From the NCBI RefSeq assembly GCF_028389875.1, contig NC_084675.1:18686412-18750411 (forward strand): DNA of 64,000 bases. Direction: 5' to 3'. This document shows positions 15,001-28,322 of this stretch, piece by piece. A model generated the notes under the pieces. That model was not told the origin of the DNA and made no database searches. It worked only from the letters and a program-made list of their open reading frames with translations. Numbering within the stretch: the stretch's first letter is position 1; every line of letters begins with the position of its first letter. The position numbers were made by a program, and so were the translations under genes. The DNA comes from Rhea pennata (Eukaryota > Chordata > Aves > Rheiformes > Rheidae).

Positions 15001-18000
15001 AGCTCTCCAGTCAAATCCATTTGTTTTTTCTGAATTAACGTTTCTATCTCCACTTTCTACAGATAGGCACAGGTCAGTATTTCAGCAATTGTTTCTTTGA
15101 CTGCCTTCAGACATCCAATTTGCCATTGTACCACCTGTTTGTTAGATCACTCTCCACCAGACTTTTGGGAAAATCGAAAGGAAAAATGGCAAGACAAGAG
15201 AAAAATGAAAACAAAAACTGACAAACTCTAAAGAATACCAGGTCCCATGTCATGATCAAGCTCGTTAGCCCCTCCACTTCAGGGATTAACACCTATTAAG
15301 AGGTATGCCAGACATTCATTGGTACCAAAAACAGAACAGAATATGCAAGTAGTTCTTGGCATTTGAATGTTTCATGCAAAGCAGAGCCTCTTTGACATAC
15401 GGGATTGAGAACATCCCATTCCAGAAAAGCCACCAAGCTCCCAGGTGATGCCTTATCTGGGAGGGCAGGGATGTACCCAGAAAGAAGAGGGCTAAGAACC
15501 AGCTGCTTCTCACATACCCAAGCAAGTGCTCCAGGGATGAGGCCATTCCTCCTCCTGCCCACTGCATTTTGGGCCCAATTCAACATCTGCACTTGAAGAA
15601 CACGTCCAAATTAGACAAGACAGGCACAGAAATACCAGACTGGTGGATTTCCATGAGGTTCAAGCAGTAAGACAGATGCTAATCATTATACAGCATCAAG
15701 ACTTTTTCAACAGAGCTAAAAGTAGACAACGGGATACTGAAGGAACTCGGCTGGTGGAAACTTCAGTTACCTAGAGAACTGACAAAGTTTCCCTATTTAA
15801 ACAACTACTGAGCTAATGAGCTGTTCTACATCAATAAAACTGCCAGCTTAAACAAATGGCATTAATTTCACTGGTTCAAGATGCAAGTTGTCTCTCAAAT
15901 CAGCATCACTGTGAGTTAAGAGATTTTTACAGGAATCATCTAAATTCTCTTCTGTTAATGTGTTTACATGTCATTAGAAGTGTTTGGAGCAGCACCGCTG
16001 TAACCACAGCAGTTCACTTGGTCACTGTGGACAATCTAACCATCTTTCATGAACCTTCAAAAATATCCTAAGGACATAGCAGTTACTAAGTAATTGTCAT
16101 CTTCCTTCCTTTTATTTTTAGAATAGGCTCCTCATAAGAGTGTTTAACCTCTACTAAAAGAAACTACAAGATATATTAATTCTCCATGGATTTTCAGATT
16201 TTTATGTACCCAGTCTAGTCAGTTTTGCATACTGATTTTTCCCCGCACTTTTTGCAAAATACTACTTCTAACTCCACATGCTCTCACTCACATCATTGAA
16301 GTTATACGTTTTATATCTTTATTATACCTACTGGTTCAGCATTTGGAGTTTGTATTTGTACAGAACGTTAAAGATGATTCTGGAACCAACCCACAGTCCA
16401 CATCAAAGAAGTTTGCTTTTTTGTATTTTGAAGGCTTATGCTTCTTGACCTATTTTCTTGAAGAAAATTTAGAAAAAAAACAGTAGCTTTTCTGGCTAGG
16501 AGTGTGGAAATAACTTTGGAGATTTATCATTTTAAGAAAAAATACGAAAAACAGCCTTCAATTAATTTGATTTGAAATATTCAAGGAAGACACATCCTGA
16601 GAGGTATCCTGAAGGATCTCAGATTGAAAGATATTTGTTTTAAATTCCTTAATGAACAATCTTTGCATTCTCAAGTCACAGTCTGTATCCCAAGCTTGAA
16701 TTCTACTTCATCTCTGCTTCAGTATCTCATATCTCAGTGGAAGTCAGTTATGTAACGTTTTCTGTGTTATTACTGGTTGCAGCAGTATTGTATTTCTATT
16801 TATTATTAGCATAGTATTCTCTCGCCACACATTCTTTTCTAGCTGGTACAATACTGCTGATTTTCTTAAATATATTCTTTGAACTGTGCTCCCAATTTCC
16901 CGTGAATAAGATTCTCTTTTATTTGCAGCTGGCTCCTAAGATAGACTTCTCTCTCTCATACATATTCCAATATCAAATAGTATATATATTTCTCCTGTAT
17001 TTTATTAATTTTTTATATGAAATTTATTGACATAAAACTAAGATTTTTTTTAAACCAAAACCTGAAGCATTTTTCCAGGTACATCCTCTAACATAGCAGA
17101 AACATTGCATCAGTTGCTTTCCTGAAGGTGGAACTTCATCTAGTATTTAATTTGATACACTCATTAATACAATTCAACAGATGATGCAATGGCCCTTTTT
17201 TCCAAGGAACAAAAACAAATCTATTCTGTGAGTGTCCAAGGAACAGACAACCTTGAATGCTTACACTACTGTATGCTATTATTCATCGTGGTTTTGTTTT
17301 CTTCATAAATAAATAAATACTCCCTCTGCTCATGGCCAAATATTTTTTAAACACCTTCAGTGTTTTAACAATGTTAACAAATCCAAGATACAGAAATGCA
17401 AACTATTTTCACGTACTTAACTTGTCTCATTGTTGGTCATGACCTTTCACTCATAGCAGGTAGAATGCATATTTACAAAAGCAAGTAGTATATTCCCTCA
17501 TTTTATTGCTATTTTTATGCTCCGGAAGAATAGCTGTTTTTCATGTAATTCAAATAAAATATTTGAAGCTATCACTGCCTCCACAAAAGGTTCTTTAACA
17601 CAAATGAAGGGGATTATCATGCTGCCTCTGAATTTCACATCAATATTACTTTCCTTCTGTCTTAAACTAGTCTCTAAATGAAGATGTTTAACTGCAAATG
17701 CAGATATAGCTACACTAAGTTTGCATTTAAGGCACTAGATGCAAGCAAAGCACCAAGTTTGCAAATTTCACCAGTCTGGAACTGTTTTAAAAGTTTATAA
17801 AAAGCAAGCCAAAAAGAGATATTGAAATTAGGCATGCAGAAATAATTGGAAAGCTATACTAAATTTATATACCATGCACCACAAAGCCAAGGAGACAGTA
17901 TCAAAAGGGTTTCATATTGGCACGAAAAAAACTTAGGAAATACAGAAAAACAATGTAAGAATTTAACATATCTGTACTTTTGTCAGAGCCAACTGATTGC

Positions 18001-19047
18001 TTGGAAAAGGATTTTGCTCAAAGTGAAAGCTGGATGGAGGAATGGAGATCAGGAAGGAGTGTTTGCTATCAAAAAAAAAAAAAAGCTTAGAGAGTGCAAT
18101 ACATTGAAAACATATTATGCTGCAGTAAACACTCCAAACACTGAAAAGAATCCTATTTTATAGTAATAGCTTCATTTCTTTGTTTTTTATTAAATACGAG
18201 ACAAACAAATTCTTCTTTGCAGAAACAGAGTTTGGAGCTTTGCCAAGAATGGTCACATCTAACCCACATTATTTATGACTGTATAAAGTGCAAGAATATT
18301 AGTCATTTAATGAATAACTTGAGGATGTTTGTTACAGGACATGAAATCATCAGAACTTGTTAAAGGTACAGAGAAGGTTAAAAATGAGATTTTCTTCACA
18401 CAGGAAGCCAATATAAGCTCAGAACTTTTTCAGAAAGGCATTTTCTAGCTCTTGCTCTCTTTCCAAGCCCAGCACTCACAGCCATCACTGCTGGCCTTAT
18501 TAATTCAACATCTAACAATGTCTTCTCCCTGTTGTCTCTTGCAAGCCTCCATTGATGCCTTTGACATTCCTAATTACCCACACCTCACCAAAACTTCAGT
18601 TTGATGCACAGCTGCTACAGTCAGTGGGTTTTCTCTGTGCCTTTCTTTTCAGAGTGACATTCCATTGTCTCTTCTTCCTCCTCCCTTCTTACACTGTGTA
18701 CATTTTCCAAGGGGATCTTCTCACCCTACCACTTTTTTCACATTTTCTATTTTCACTCTCCTGTTGACCTCATTTACTCATGTGGTCTCACTTTGAGCAT
18801 AGCCTAACAACCCTGAAATATTCCTCTTTTGAAGCTCTCTACCCTGCCACCTTCCCCTCCTCTCACAAATGCTCCTATACTAAATTTAATAGAACTACAT
18901 ATTTATCCCAACCAATCTTATTCCAACCATTGGCCTTCTCTGAACTAACAAGAGCAGCAATAATATATATTTTTTTCTCTTCATTTATATGTCACTTACT
19001 CTATCAGAATCACTGATACAAAATAAGAAGTAAAATTATTCTTTCTT

Positions 19048-19065
19048 GGGGGGGGGGGGGGGGGG
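19048..19065. repeat. Poly(G) tract, 18 nt
   Basis: Uninterrupted G run, unusual in this AT-rich context. It can form a G-quadruplex and is prone to length errors in assembly. Confidence 0.9.
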
Positions 19066-20289
19066 AACACACCAAAAACAGTGAGTTCTCTGAGAAGGAC
19101 CAATTCTCTTTGGACTTGTACTCAAAGAAAGAGATGAAACAGGACACTCAGAAACAATTGCAGGGTTTTTGCTGCTGTTGCTCAGAAGGTACCTGAAATT
19201 GAGTTGTAAGAAGGAGCTATTTATATAGGAAGTCTAATTACCTACAATGTTCTGTACCTTCACCACTAAATTTTGTGAAGGAGCACAAGTTGCAGGGTTT
19301 GTTGGGTTTTTCTGTTTCGTTATTTTTTAAAGAAAAAAAAAAGTTGCAGCGTTCCATTATTTTTGCCTTTTTAAGGCAGCTCCCCATTTTCCTGCAAAAT
19401 AGCTGCTTGTTTCCAGCCATCAGACTTTGCTACCTCTTTTGTAATAAACCTACCATGCCCAGCAAACCACTTGCTCAAGCCGCTCAGGTTCCAACACAGC
19501 ACAGCACAGCACATCTGGCATCATGTACTTTATGTACGGTGCAAAAATTTTCTCAAGAAAAACCATGGCTTTTAAAACTCAAACTTTGCTACTCAATAAT
19601 GAGGTCTCCACATTACCAGGATTACACTCCCTTCTCCTCCACGCCCATCCAACCCATCCTCAGTGTGTAGTGTGACTCAACCCAGTTCAATAGCAGTAGG
19701 TTAACAAGTTATTTCATTACTTGCAAGTGAGATATATCTTACAACGGAAATAAATAAAATGTTTTATAAATGTTATTTTTGGAGCCTGGTCCCTGGTGGA
19801 TTAGAGACAAAGCTTATGAGACTATATAGACACTAACTGGGAATTTTACTACTTTAGCTTTTGCTTAACCAGAGTGATATTTCTGTTTTGTAGCCCATTC
19901 TATGACAGCAGCAGAACAATGCCCACAGCACTTCAGCATTTCCTTCTAACTCTTTAAGCTGACTAATGCATTTTGGAACTATTCAGACTGTTACAATGAA
20001 CAGCTTATCTCCAAGACCACGGGCAGGGTAACAACTGTCTTTGCACAAATGCATTTTTCCTAAGGTCGTGTGCTGAGGGCCATCTCTTGCTTGCCAAAAC
20101 GCCAGACTTCAGCTGGACTCTGAGGTTTGCAACAGATATTTAACAATTTCATGCCCAAATAGTAGCCAGTTTACAGGCGAGCCATGAGATGTTAATATTT
20201 GTGCTCTTCTTGGTCTCCCTGCCACTAGTCTATTGTTAGCGTGTTAGCTGTGTTAAGATTTATACAAACACAATAAAGGGAAAAAGAAA

Positions 20290-20320
<31 letters not shown>

Positions 20321-20322
20321 GA
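20290..20322. repeat. (GA)n microsatellite
   Basis: About 33 bases of GA dinucleotides with one GGG interruption. Confidence 0.9.
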
Positions 20323-23300
20323 AAATGACCACCATGTATCATCCCGAGGAAAATGATGTACCTTATTTTCAGTAGTCATGACGGATTAAACCAGAAGAAA
20401 ACATTTATCTGGACACTGCAAGAAGTGACATGTGGTTATGACTGTATTAAAAAAAAATAGTTCTATGGTGTTAAATTTTGAGGATTCGTTATGTCAAGTT
20501 TTGAGCATCCCCTGCTAGCTGCTACTTGCTCTTATTTGCAGTTGAATTACTTGCAGTTGAATTATTTGAATTGATAGCAGTCAGCAAGGTGCAGAATTAA
20601 GACCCATCCTAGTAAAGCACCCCCAAACCTTAAAAAGGAAAAAAAGGAAAAGGAAAAAAAGTGGAGGAGGGATATCAAGTGGGGCAGGTGTGAAAAAAAG
20701 AACAGGGAAGGCTCACAGAGGAGAGATGGTTCATTGAACCAAAAGGGGCCAGGTACTAGCTGAAATTTCAGCATTATAAATAGGACATTATGTAGCCGAA
20801 CTAAAAATAGTAATATTATTTTTACTTAATGTCCCTCACTGCTGGCTGCTGACCTAGGGAGGGAGGGCTTAGAACAGAGAATTAAACAATTCCACACAAC
20901 CACACAAATACAACCACAACCACTAGCCTGACTCCAATGTTTATTTGTAAATTGAAAAAAAAATTTTAATCATTTTCAAAAACTGTCTGATTGAAAGAAC
21001 TCTCTCTAATGTTACTGTTAAAAGAATGTAATAGATAACAACTATTTCTGCAGAAAACCAACTGCAATCACAAATTCCCTGCCCACATAGTTGCTTGTAA
21101 CAGAAAATCTCTGGTGTATCTAATCTGATTCCTTCATGCATTTTATACGTATGTAAGTGTTGCCCTATGCTGTAAGCAGCCTCTGTTCAACAGTAATATA
21201 CATTGTTGCTCCAGCTCTAGGTTTCAAGTCAAGATTGAGGGGGCCCAGCAAAGGTTTTCTGGGAAGTGCTATGTGAACCTGCCACCACAACTGTCTTGGA
21301 GAAGAATTCTCATGCTTCACCCTTTCCTAAGGACCTACTTTGTACTTAAACAGAGAATCCTAATTTAGCTACAGTAAAACGGCTGCTTAAACGGCCAGCT
21401 GCTAAAGTGGCTTTCATATTTTGTTTCATAAAAAACTGATGAAACTAGCAGAAGTCTAAAAGACCAAATTTGGATTTAGTTTCAAGCCCACAGATCTCAT
21501 CCTCAGGACAAGAGCAACTTGAAACTATGGTTTTGGTTCTGCTTAAAGAGATAAGAGGAAGCTGTGAAATAAAAACAGATCTGCCTCTGAACTTAAGTTC
21601 ACAGATGTTTAGGTCTATGGCTTTGTTTTGAGCCCATCACTAGCTAAAATGAAGAGTCTTGATAGACTTGAGGCTTACCCAGACTATTTTTGTCTGCATC
21701 TGCTCAATTCTTGCTCTTTTGAAACGCACCACAGACCCCACGAGGGTATACAGGAGCATTTATTCAGCACCACTTTCATAGGAAGCTGAAATGAAGATGA
21801 AAATATGGTGATTTAACTTTATAGAGCAACCTATAATTACTTAAAAAGAGTTTATGGCAATAACAAAAATAACTTGTGTTACTTGTCATTGCTGGTCAAG
21901 CTGAAATACAGGTGTTTATTATAATAATTTATGGAAAAATATTTAGCATTTCTATAGTTTATATGTTCTGTAATATGTAACTACAAATTAACTAGTCAGT
22001 CACACTTTCTTCTGGGCTGAAAAATGGCAAATCCTGTATTTGCTGTATTCATATACCATTCTCATTCTTCCTTAGTATTAGCAATCTGTTTTGGGGGGAA
22101 TGCTTAGACTCAGGACATAATTCTGCCCTTAGTTTAAATATCTCTAAAATACAGGTTACCATAGAGGTAGATGACAATTTAAAATTCTCTGCTATTTTAT
22201 CTTCTCTCATTGTCAAAGCCAGTGTCAGATGCTCTTAAATTAAAATGCCTATTTTCCATGTCTCAAAAGGCAACAGGAATACTAATGTATTTTGACTTCT
22301 CTCTTAAGAAATGTTTTTCACCACTTATATACCAAAAAACACAAAAATAAAATTTAACTGTATCACTAAGGTTGCACTGTTTTACTACTGCTAGGTTTCA
22401 ATATAGGAGGTAGCTTCAGAGAAGAACAAGACTAGTATACTGTCCATGTGTGAAATGATGATTACATTTGCAATTTGCTCTTTTTCCACCACTGTACTAG
22501 TTTTTAAGATACACACAATTTCAAATGTAGCTTTGAACCACTAGTAAAACTGTCCACAAGTCCGCCCTGCTGATTTTTCTTTTTCTTCTCCCCCCCCTTC
22601 CCTCATAACTCACTCACATAAAACAGACAAAAATTGCTGTGCAAACTCTAGAAGCTTGGTGACTAGGCTCATGGTGACCCGCACTTGCCAGACCTGGCCT
22701 ACATCACTGAGCATCATTTTTGGAGTAAGGACTCAAGGAGACCTCAACTCAGCAGCAACAGAATACACTAAAATCACCCAGTTCACCTATAATCATATAC
22801 CATTGTATGTACTTACAGCCACAGATAAAAGCCACCACGATTAATGTCCCAAGTTCCTCCCCAGATTCCCAGCCTACTAAAATGGAGCCACTTCCATGTG
22901 AACATGGTTCCCTGCCTGCCATCTTGCTTAGAAAAATTCTCACTTTCCTTGCAGATATGGGCTTTCTCCCTCCCTAGTGTAATAGGTAATACACAACTCC
23001 TGTATGCAGTATCTTCTGAGATATGGTAAGACCTAATAAATAATTAGACACAACATCAAACATCTCTAGCAAGTCCCTGCCATGTTACTTGATTTCCACT
23101 CGATGCACCGCTTTTCACAATAGTATGCAACTTTTCAGCTAGAAGACGTAGTTCAACTATGTTATTTTCCTCCCTCACCTTGAAATAGCCCTAAGTGTGG
23201 AAACATAACCCCTTGAACATAACCCCAGCATAGAAAAATTCACGGGAGAATGTTTTGCTCTTCTTAACAGCTAGAAGATTTTTAGGAGCTCCCATTTTGA

Positions 23301-24360
23301 ATACCGAGAAGCTCCAAAGGAGAGTTTCATGTTTCTTTGTCGCTACCCCCTCTTCAGCCTTTACGCTGTCTATTCTTGGCCATCCTGCAAAACAGAACAG
23401 CAGCAGCACAGCTGCACTGGAGTAAGAATAAACAGGCTTTCTGACAGAACATCTTTTTATTACCTAGTCTTTTCTCACAATATTGTAACTGCAATCTGCC
23501 TCTCCTATTTTCCTAGTTAGAACAACAGAAGTACTTATCCTGGAAAAGTCTTATATCCCAGAACCCTTTCTCCAAGGCTGCCTTCTGCTAGCTTGATCAC
23601 AGAAAGCAGCAACGTTCTGGACTGTCTGCTGTAACATACCATAATTTGAATTTCCATCTAAAGGAAAACACTGTGGACCAATTACAGAAAAATCTAGCAT
23701 TCCCATTGGAATTACTTTGTTTGGAGACTTGATTTTAGATTTGTTTACCCTTGAGGTTTTTTTGGAAGCAAGAGTGGGGTGAAGATTAAATAAAATCTGG
23801 ACCACCTGCATCCCAGTGACGACTATGCAACAGCACACAGTTAACGTTGATTTAATGTGATTACATAGACTACATAAAATTACAGCTGCCTTAAACTAAT
23901 ACCATTTATACACGAAGTACTTTATATATTCATTACCAGTAATGGTAGGTCAAGAAACAAGCCAAAGTGCAGCAAAATAATTTGCATAAATATTTAGCTG
24001 TGAAAGCTGCAGAAAAGTGTAAGAATTAGAAGGGGGAGTAACTTCTCAAGTCACAAACACAGTTCAGTTGGCTTATTTCCATGAACTGCACGCAGAGTCT
24101 AAGGTGCTACTGGGTAAATCATTACAATATTATAGAATATTGTACAAAGCAAGTGACAAACCAACCATGAGACCATGGTGCTATCCAAAACAAACCACTA
24201 ATGAAATATATTGTGACTATGCTGCCTTTGAGAATGAGCTGATACGCCTGGCTGCTTCCAGAGCAGCCAGTCCAAATATCCTGGTGAACTTTCAGAAAGC
24301 GGAGTATCTCTAGCAAGGATGCGGTGCCTCTGTTTCCAAAATACCTTCTACGTCGCAGTT

Positions 24361-24424
24361 AAAAAAAAAAAAAGGAAAGAAGAAGGAATAAGAATGGAAG
24401 AAGGAAGAAAGGAAGGAGGGAGGT
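24361..24424 (+). repeat. Polypurine tract flanking the CpG island
   Basis: About 64 bases almost wholly of A and G (an A12 run, then GAAGGA-like units). It directly abuts the left side of the CpG island. Such tracts can form triplex DNA. Confidence 0.7.
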
Positions 24425-24429
24425 TTAGT

Positions 24430-25300
24430 CTCCGAGCCCCCAGGCGAACAGGGTTATCTGTAGCCCGGGAGGGCCTGTGGCGCAGCCGAGGCGCGGGCAG
24501 AGCCCTGTGGCGCCCGGCGCGGCTCAGCGCAGCAGACAGCGCAGTCCAGCCGAGTTTGCTCATTTTAACAGTGCTGTTCCCAGCACACCAGCCCCTCGCG
24601 GGCAAAAGTAAAGGAGGCGGGTGAAAAAAACAGCACGTCTGCACCAGGAAAGGTGGCACCCAGAAGACGGGGGAGCCTTCGTAGGGCCTTTGGGCCCGCG
24701 GGGAGCCGTTACCTGAGGCGCGAAGCACGCGGCGAGGACAACCACACCTGCGCCCCTGCGCCCCTTCGGCGGGCGGCGGCCAGGCCGCGGGGCGGCGCGC
24801 CCGGCACGGCCCGGCCCCACGCACGGCCCCGCGCAGGGCCAGGCCGGGCCGGGCCGCGCACACCCCCAGCCGGCCGCAGCCGCGGCGCCCAACGGCCACG
24901 CCAAGGCGCCGCCAAGATGGCGGCCGCCCCCCGGCGGCGGCGCGGCGCGGCCGGCAGGCGGCGCGGCGGGGGGAGCGAGGCGGCGCGGCGCGGCCGAGGG
25001 GCGCCCGGGCTGGCGCCTCCCGCGGGCCGCCTCGCACGCTTCCCGGCGGGAACGCTCTTAAAATTCCGCATTAAACAGCCTTAATTTTCTTCCTTGCGGG
25101 CTCCGAGGAGCGCCCGCGGCCCCGGCCGGTTCGGCGCGGCGCGGCAGCCGCAGCCAGGCGCCCGGCGACCGCCGAGGTCTGCGGCCGAAGCGCCCCTCGG
25201 GCAGCGGCCGCCGTTTGGCTCCCCCGAGGTGAGGAGCAGCCGCTTCAGCCGGTTGCTGGAGGAGTCGGGAGCTTAGCGTGTCACGTATTTGATTACGGCC
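24430..25300. promoter_or_regulatory. Orphan CpG island / promoter
   Basis: Very GC-rich with dense CpGs and no TATA box in its core. It contains a YY1-type element, AAGATGGCGGC, at 24914-24924. Splice-donor-like sites face both ways: on the minus strand GCGCCTCAG|GTAACG (exon end 24713), and on the plus strand CCCCGAG|GTGAGG (exon end 25228). It is therefore probably the promoter of a minus-strand gene, a divergent plus-strand transcript, or both. Gene order in other vertebrates suggests CDYL2 on the minus strand, but I did not find the CDYL2 N-terminal codons here, so no symbol is given. The long open frames inside are composition artefacts. Confidence 0.7.
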
Positions 25301-25679
25301 AAAGTAAACTTGCCCTAGGCTGTGGGCAGCCGAGGTCACGAATAGCTTTTAATCGCAGCTTTTGTAAAAATACAATATTGCAATTAAACCGCTGATTTCA
25401 TACTATCAAAATCCACAATTTTTAACTGTTCCCTCGGCACCTCACAGTTACGATCGCTGTGGAACTACCTGGTTTTATCTAGGTTCCTGGAAAAGCAGTG
25501 TTTTACAGTGCTAGCACTTTGCTGGTGACTGTAAGATCACTTAGGTACACGTCTCTGTCCTTTAAAGCACTGGATGCTTTTCCCAAGTCAAAACAAGTCA
25601 TCTCGAATCGAGACGGCTGAGTCCTGCCGGGGGGTGCATTTTGCAAAGCGATCGATATGATTCTTTCCAGATGATGAAT

Positions 25680-25693
25680 CCCCCCCCCCCCCC
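25680..25693. repeat. Poly(C) tract, 14 nt
   Basis: Uninterrupted C run just outside the CpG island. Confidence 0.9.
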
Positions 25694-28279
25694 AGAATCT
25701 TTCTGCACAGTTACTTTTGAAGGTAGCTTGTTTTATCTAGGGATCTACATTAAAAAAAAGAAAGGGGGGGGGTCTCTCTCCAGTTCAAGCAATAGTTCGT
25801 ATCAATGTTCCCAGCCTTTAAAATGTCATTGAGTAGTTCAAAAGAATAATTTTAAAGTATGACAGTTCACAAGAACAGTTTTTAGGCCAAAATGTATTTC
25901 CTTACTACTGATATTTTTGGTACATGCCAATTTAAATAGTTCTGAGGAACCTGATGTGAATTTAGAACTCGCTTAAAACTTCATATTAACAGATCTTCAT
26001 TCATTACAAAGCAGGTTCAGCTGATTAGCAAGCACCACTACAGAAAGAAAGAAAAAAAAACCTTCAGAGTATACCAAATACCTCTTAACCTCAGTGATGC
26101 AAGCAGCTTTATGAAAGAGGACAGGCTATTAACCTCACTAGATACCTTTCCCCAATCTGCAGAGTAGGATTAGAATTAGCAAATTAAAGTGAAAGTCTCC
26201 ATAAAATAACCAATAATTCTAATGGGACCTCTAAGATTTGTTATGATTTTTTTTACTTCAGCAAATATTAATAAAATTGAACATGTAAGTTAAGTCTACA
26301 GCCCTAAAATACATTGTCCAGGTAGAGAATCCGCTTTGCTTAAGCACAAGTATTAATATTTTTTAATTAAACTGATTCTGATATCTTATTTTTTTATGCT
26401 GTTCAAATCATTTTAGGTAATCTATAGAAATTTCTTTTAATTTTGATCAGATAGATGTAGTATTAGCCATCAGGTATTCCTTTGAAACATGGTAACATTA
26501 AGAAATGCCACTTTATTCATGTGGTATAAAGCTTTAGCAAAGTATACAGCACATCAGAAATATTCATTGCAATGATTCACAATTACAGTATGCATAATTT
26601 CTAACTTTTCATCTGCATACTTTAGTAATAGTTATCCATGTTAATCCCTCCTGTGGTGTGAACCAACCAAGACTATGTTTCTTATTTTTTTGAGCACAGC
26701 CTGATTTTCAGGAAGTTATAGATTCCTACAAAATTCACTATCAACTCATCATTGTGGTTGTGTGCAATTATCCCAACTCCATGAATAGCCAGTATATCAT
26801 ATGGGAATCAGGTGAGAAAAAGCATATAGGTATATCACGCACAAGATGACAGTCCTTACCTGAAGCGTACAAATGATCAGCTCAAGTGAATCTAGATTTT
26901 GCTACAAGATCTAGGGACTACACATAGTCTTCACACTCTGCTACCCATCTGCAACAAATGGCCATGCCATAATTACTTGAGCATGCTATTAACAAGAATG
27001 AAACAAGGAAAAGACAAGCAGTATATCCACGATACATTAACCCTCAGCTAGTGCTATAGTTTGGGCCCTTGATGCAAAAACCTAAAAATCTGAAAACTAG
27101 GTAAGAGATGCAGGCCATGAATGAGATGAGCTGTAAAATGGTGTAAAAAGTATGTGAAAGTCAGCATTATAGTTGTTCGATGAAAGTTAACTTGGATAAA
27201 GACTAGACTGTGATGTACTAAATCCTTACCTTTCCATCAGCATGGAGCCCGCAAGCACCTGCAGAGCTTACTCTCTGGTGCTATGCATGTAAGGCAAAAG
27301 CAAGCTATGCTGGGCCAGAGGACTCACTGCAGATTAAGAGTGTCCAGAGTTAATTTATTGCAAGCTAGCTAGAGAGCACTGACTGGAATATATCTCACAT
27401 TATTCTCCCTGACAGACAACTGTTTCAAACTATTCCTAGTAGAGCTGAGCACCAGTATAGTGACTTTGCAGGCAGAGCAAAAGCTAGCCCTGAAGCATGC
27501 ACATTATCTTGCTGCTCAGCAGAGTATCTTTCCTCCTACCAAAAGAAAAACATGACATCAGTACTTGATTTCCTGGGAAGAGTATACTAAAAATGTCAGT
27601 GGATTTCAAATCTCGTTTTTAATAAAGCACTGAAGCCCACATAGTTTGAGGAAAACAGACACTACAACAAATTAGTCCACTCAAAATCCCTTATCACATT
27701 ACTAATATCCTCTTTTTTATGGCTTTACACTAGCTTCATTTCTGGAGGAGTGGGAAGTAAGTGTCAGAAATAGGGAAGCAAAGAGTTACACTGCTGACAG
27801 CAGGAATTTTGCTGGGTAGAATTATCATTCCCTCACTCTGTTTTCCTGTCTTTGGATCCTATAGACTTGTATTGTACATGAATGTGGAAAACCTCATTGC
27901 TACGGCCAGGTCTGTATTACAGTTGCTATTTTCTCTTTCTGGTGATATTTCCTCCCTTCTCTTTTCCACACGAAGAGCCTAAAAGCTTCTTAGACATGAA
28001 GCAACAGAGAGTTCCATCAAATTTTTCTCCTCTCTCAAACTTACTCTTTCAGAAAGAACAAGGAGGAGAAAACACTTCCATACACAAATGACATTGATAA
28101 ACTGGTTCCAAAGTCTACAGTTTATTTCATCCACCATGTCCCCTAGTCACCACTCAGCTCACTTCAAGAAGCAAGTAACAACAAACTCATCTAATGTTTC
28201 ACCCTTAACCTTTTTTCTGTCAGATGAACTCTAAGTACACCAGCCTTTCTCAGCTTTAAGATCAAATTAACAACATAAC

Positions 28280-28284
<5 letters not shown>

Positions 28285-28321
<37 letters not shown>
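28285..28321 (+). repeat. Poly(A) tract, about 37 nt
   Basis: Longest homopolymer in the window. It could be the tail of a retroposed copy, but no recognisable body precedes it. Confidence 0.9.

Positions 28322-28322
<1 letters not shown>

Larger units (their letters stand above)
1..24340. other. Gene-poor non-coding region
   Basis: No open frame here has splice sites, homology or composition that supports a gene. The sequence is AT-rich with scattered homopolymers and short microsatellites, listed separately. If the CpG island at 24.4-25.3 kb is the CDYL2 promoter, this stretch would be its first intron on the minus strand. That rests only on human gene order (CDYL2 lies next to CMC2 and on the same strand). 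No CDYL2 chromodomain or crotonase-like exon was seen. It could equally be intergenic. Confidence 0.6.

Noticed and set aside
24068-24313. Plus-strand frame of about 81 codons with protein-like composition just before the orphan CpG island
   Set aside because: Begins at TTG rather than ATG, has no clear acceptor or donor, and matches no family I know. Kept only as a place to check for conservation.
24348-25084. Several long Arg/Pro/Ala-rich frames on both strands
   Set aside because: GC-rich CpG islands lack stop codons in all frames. The frames overlap each other on both strands and have no domain.
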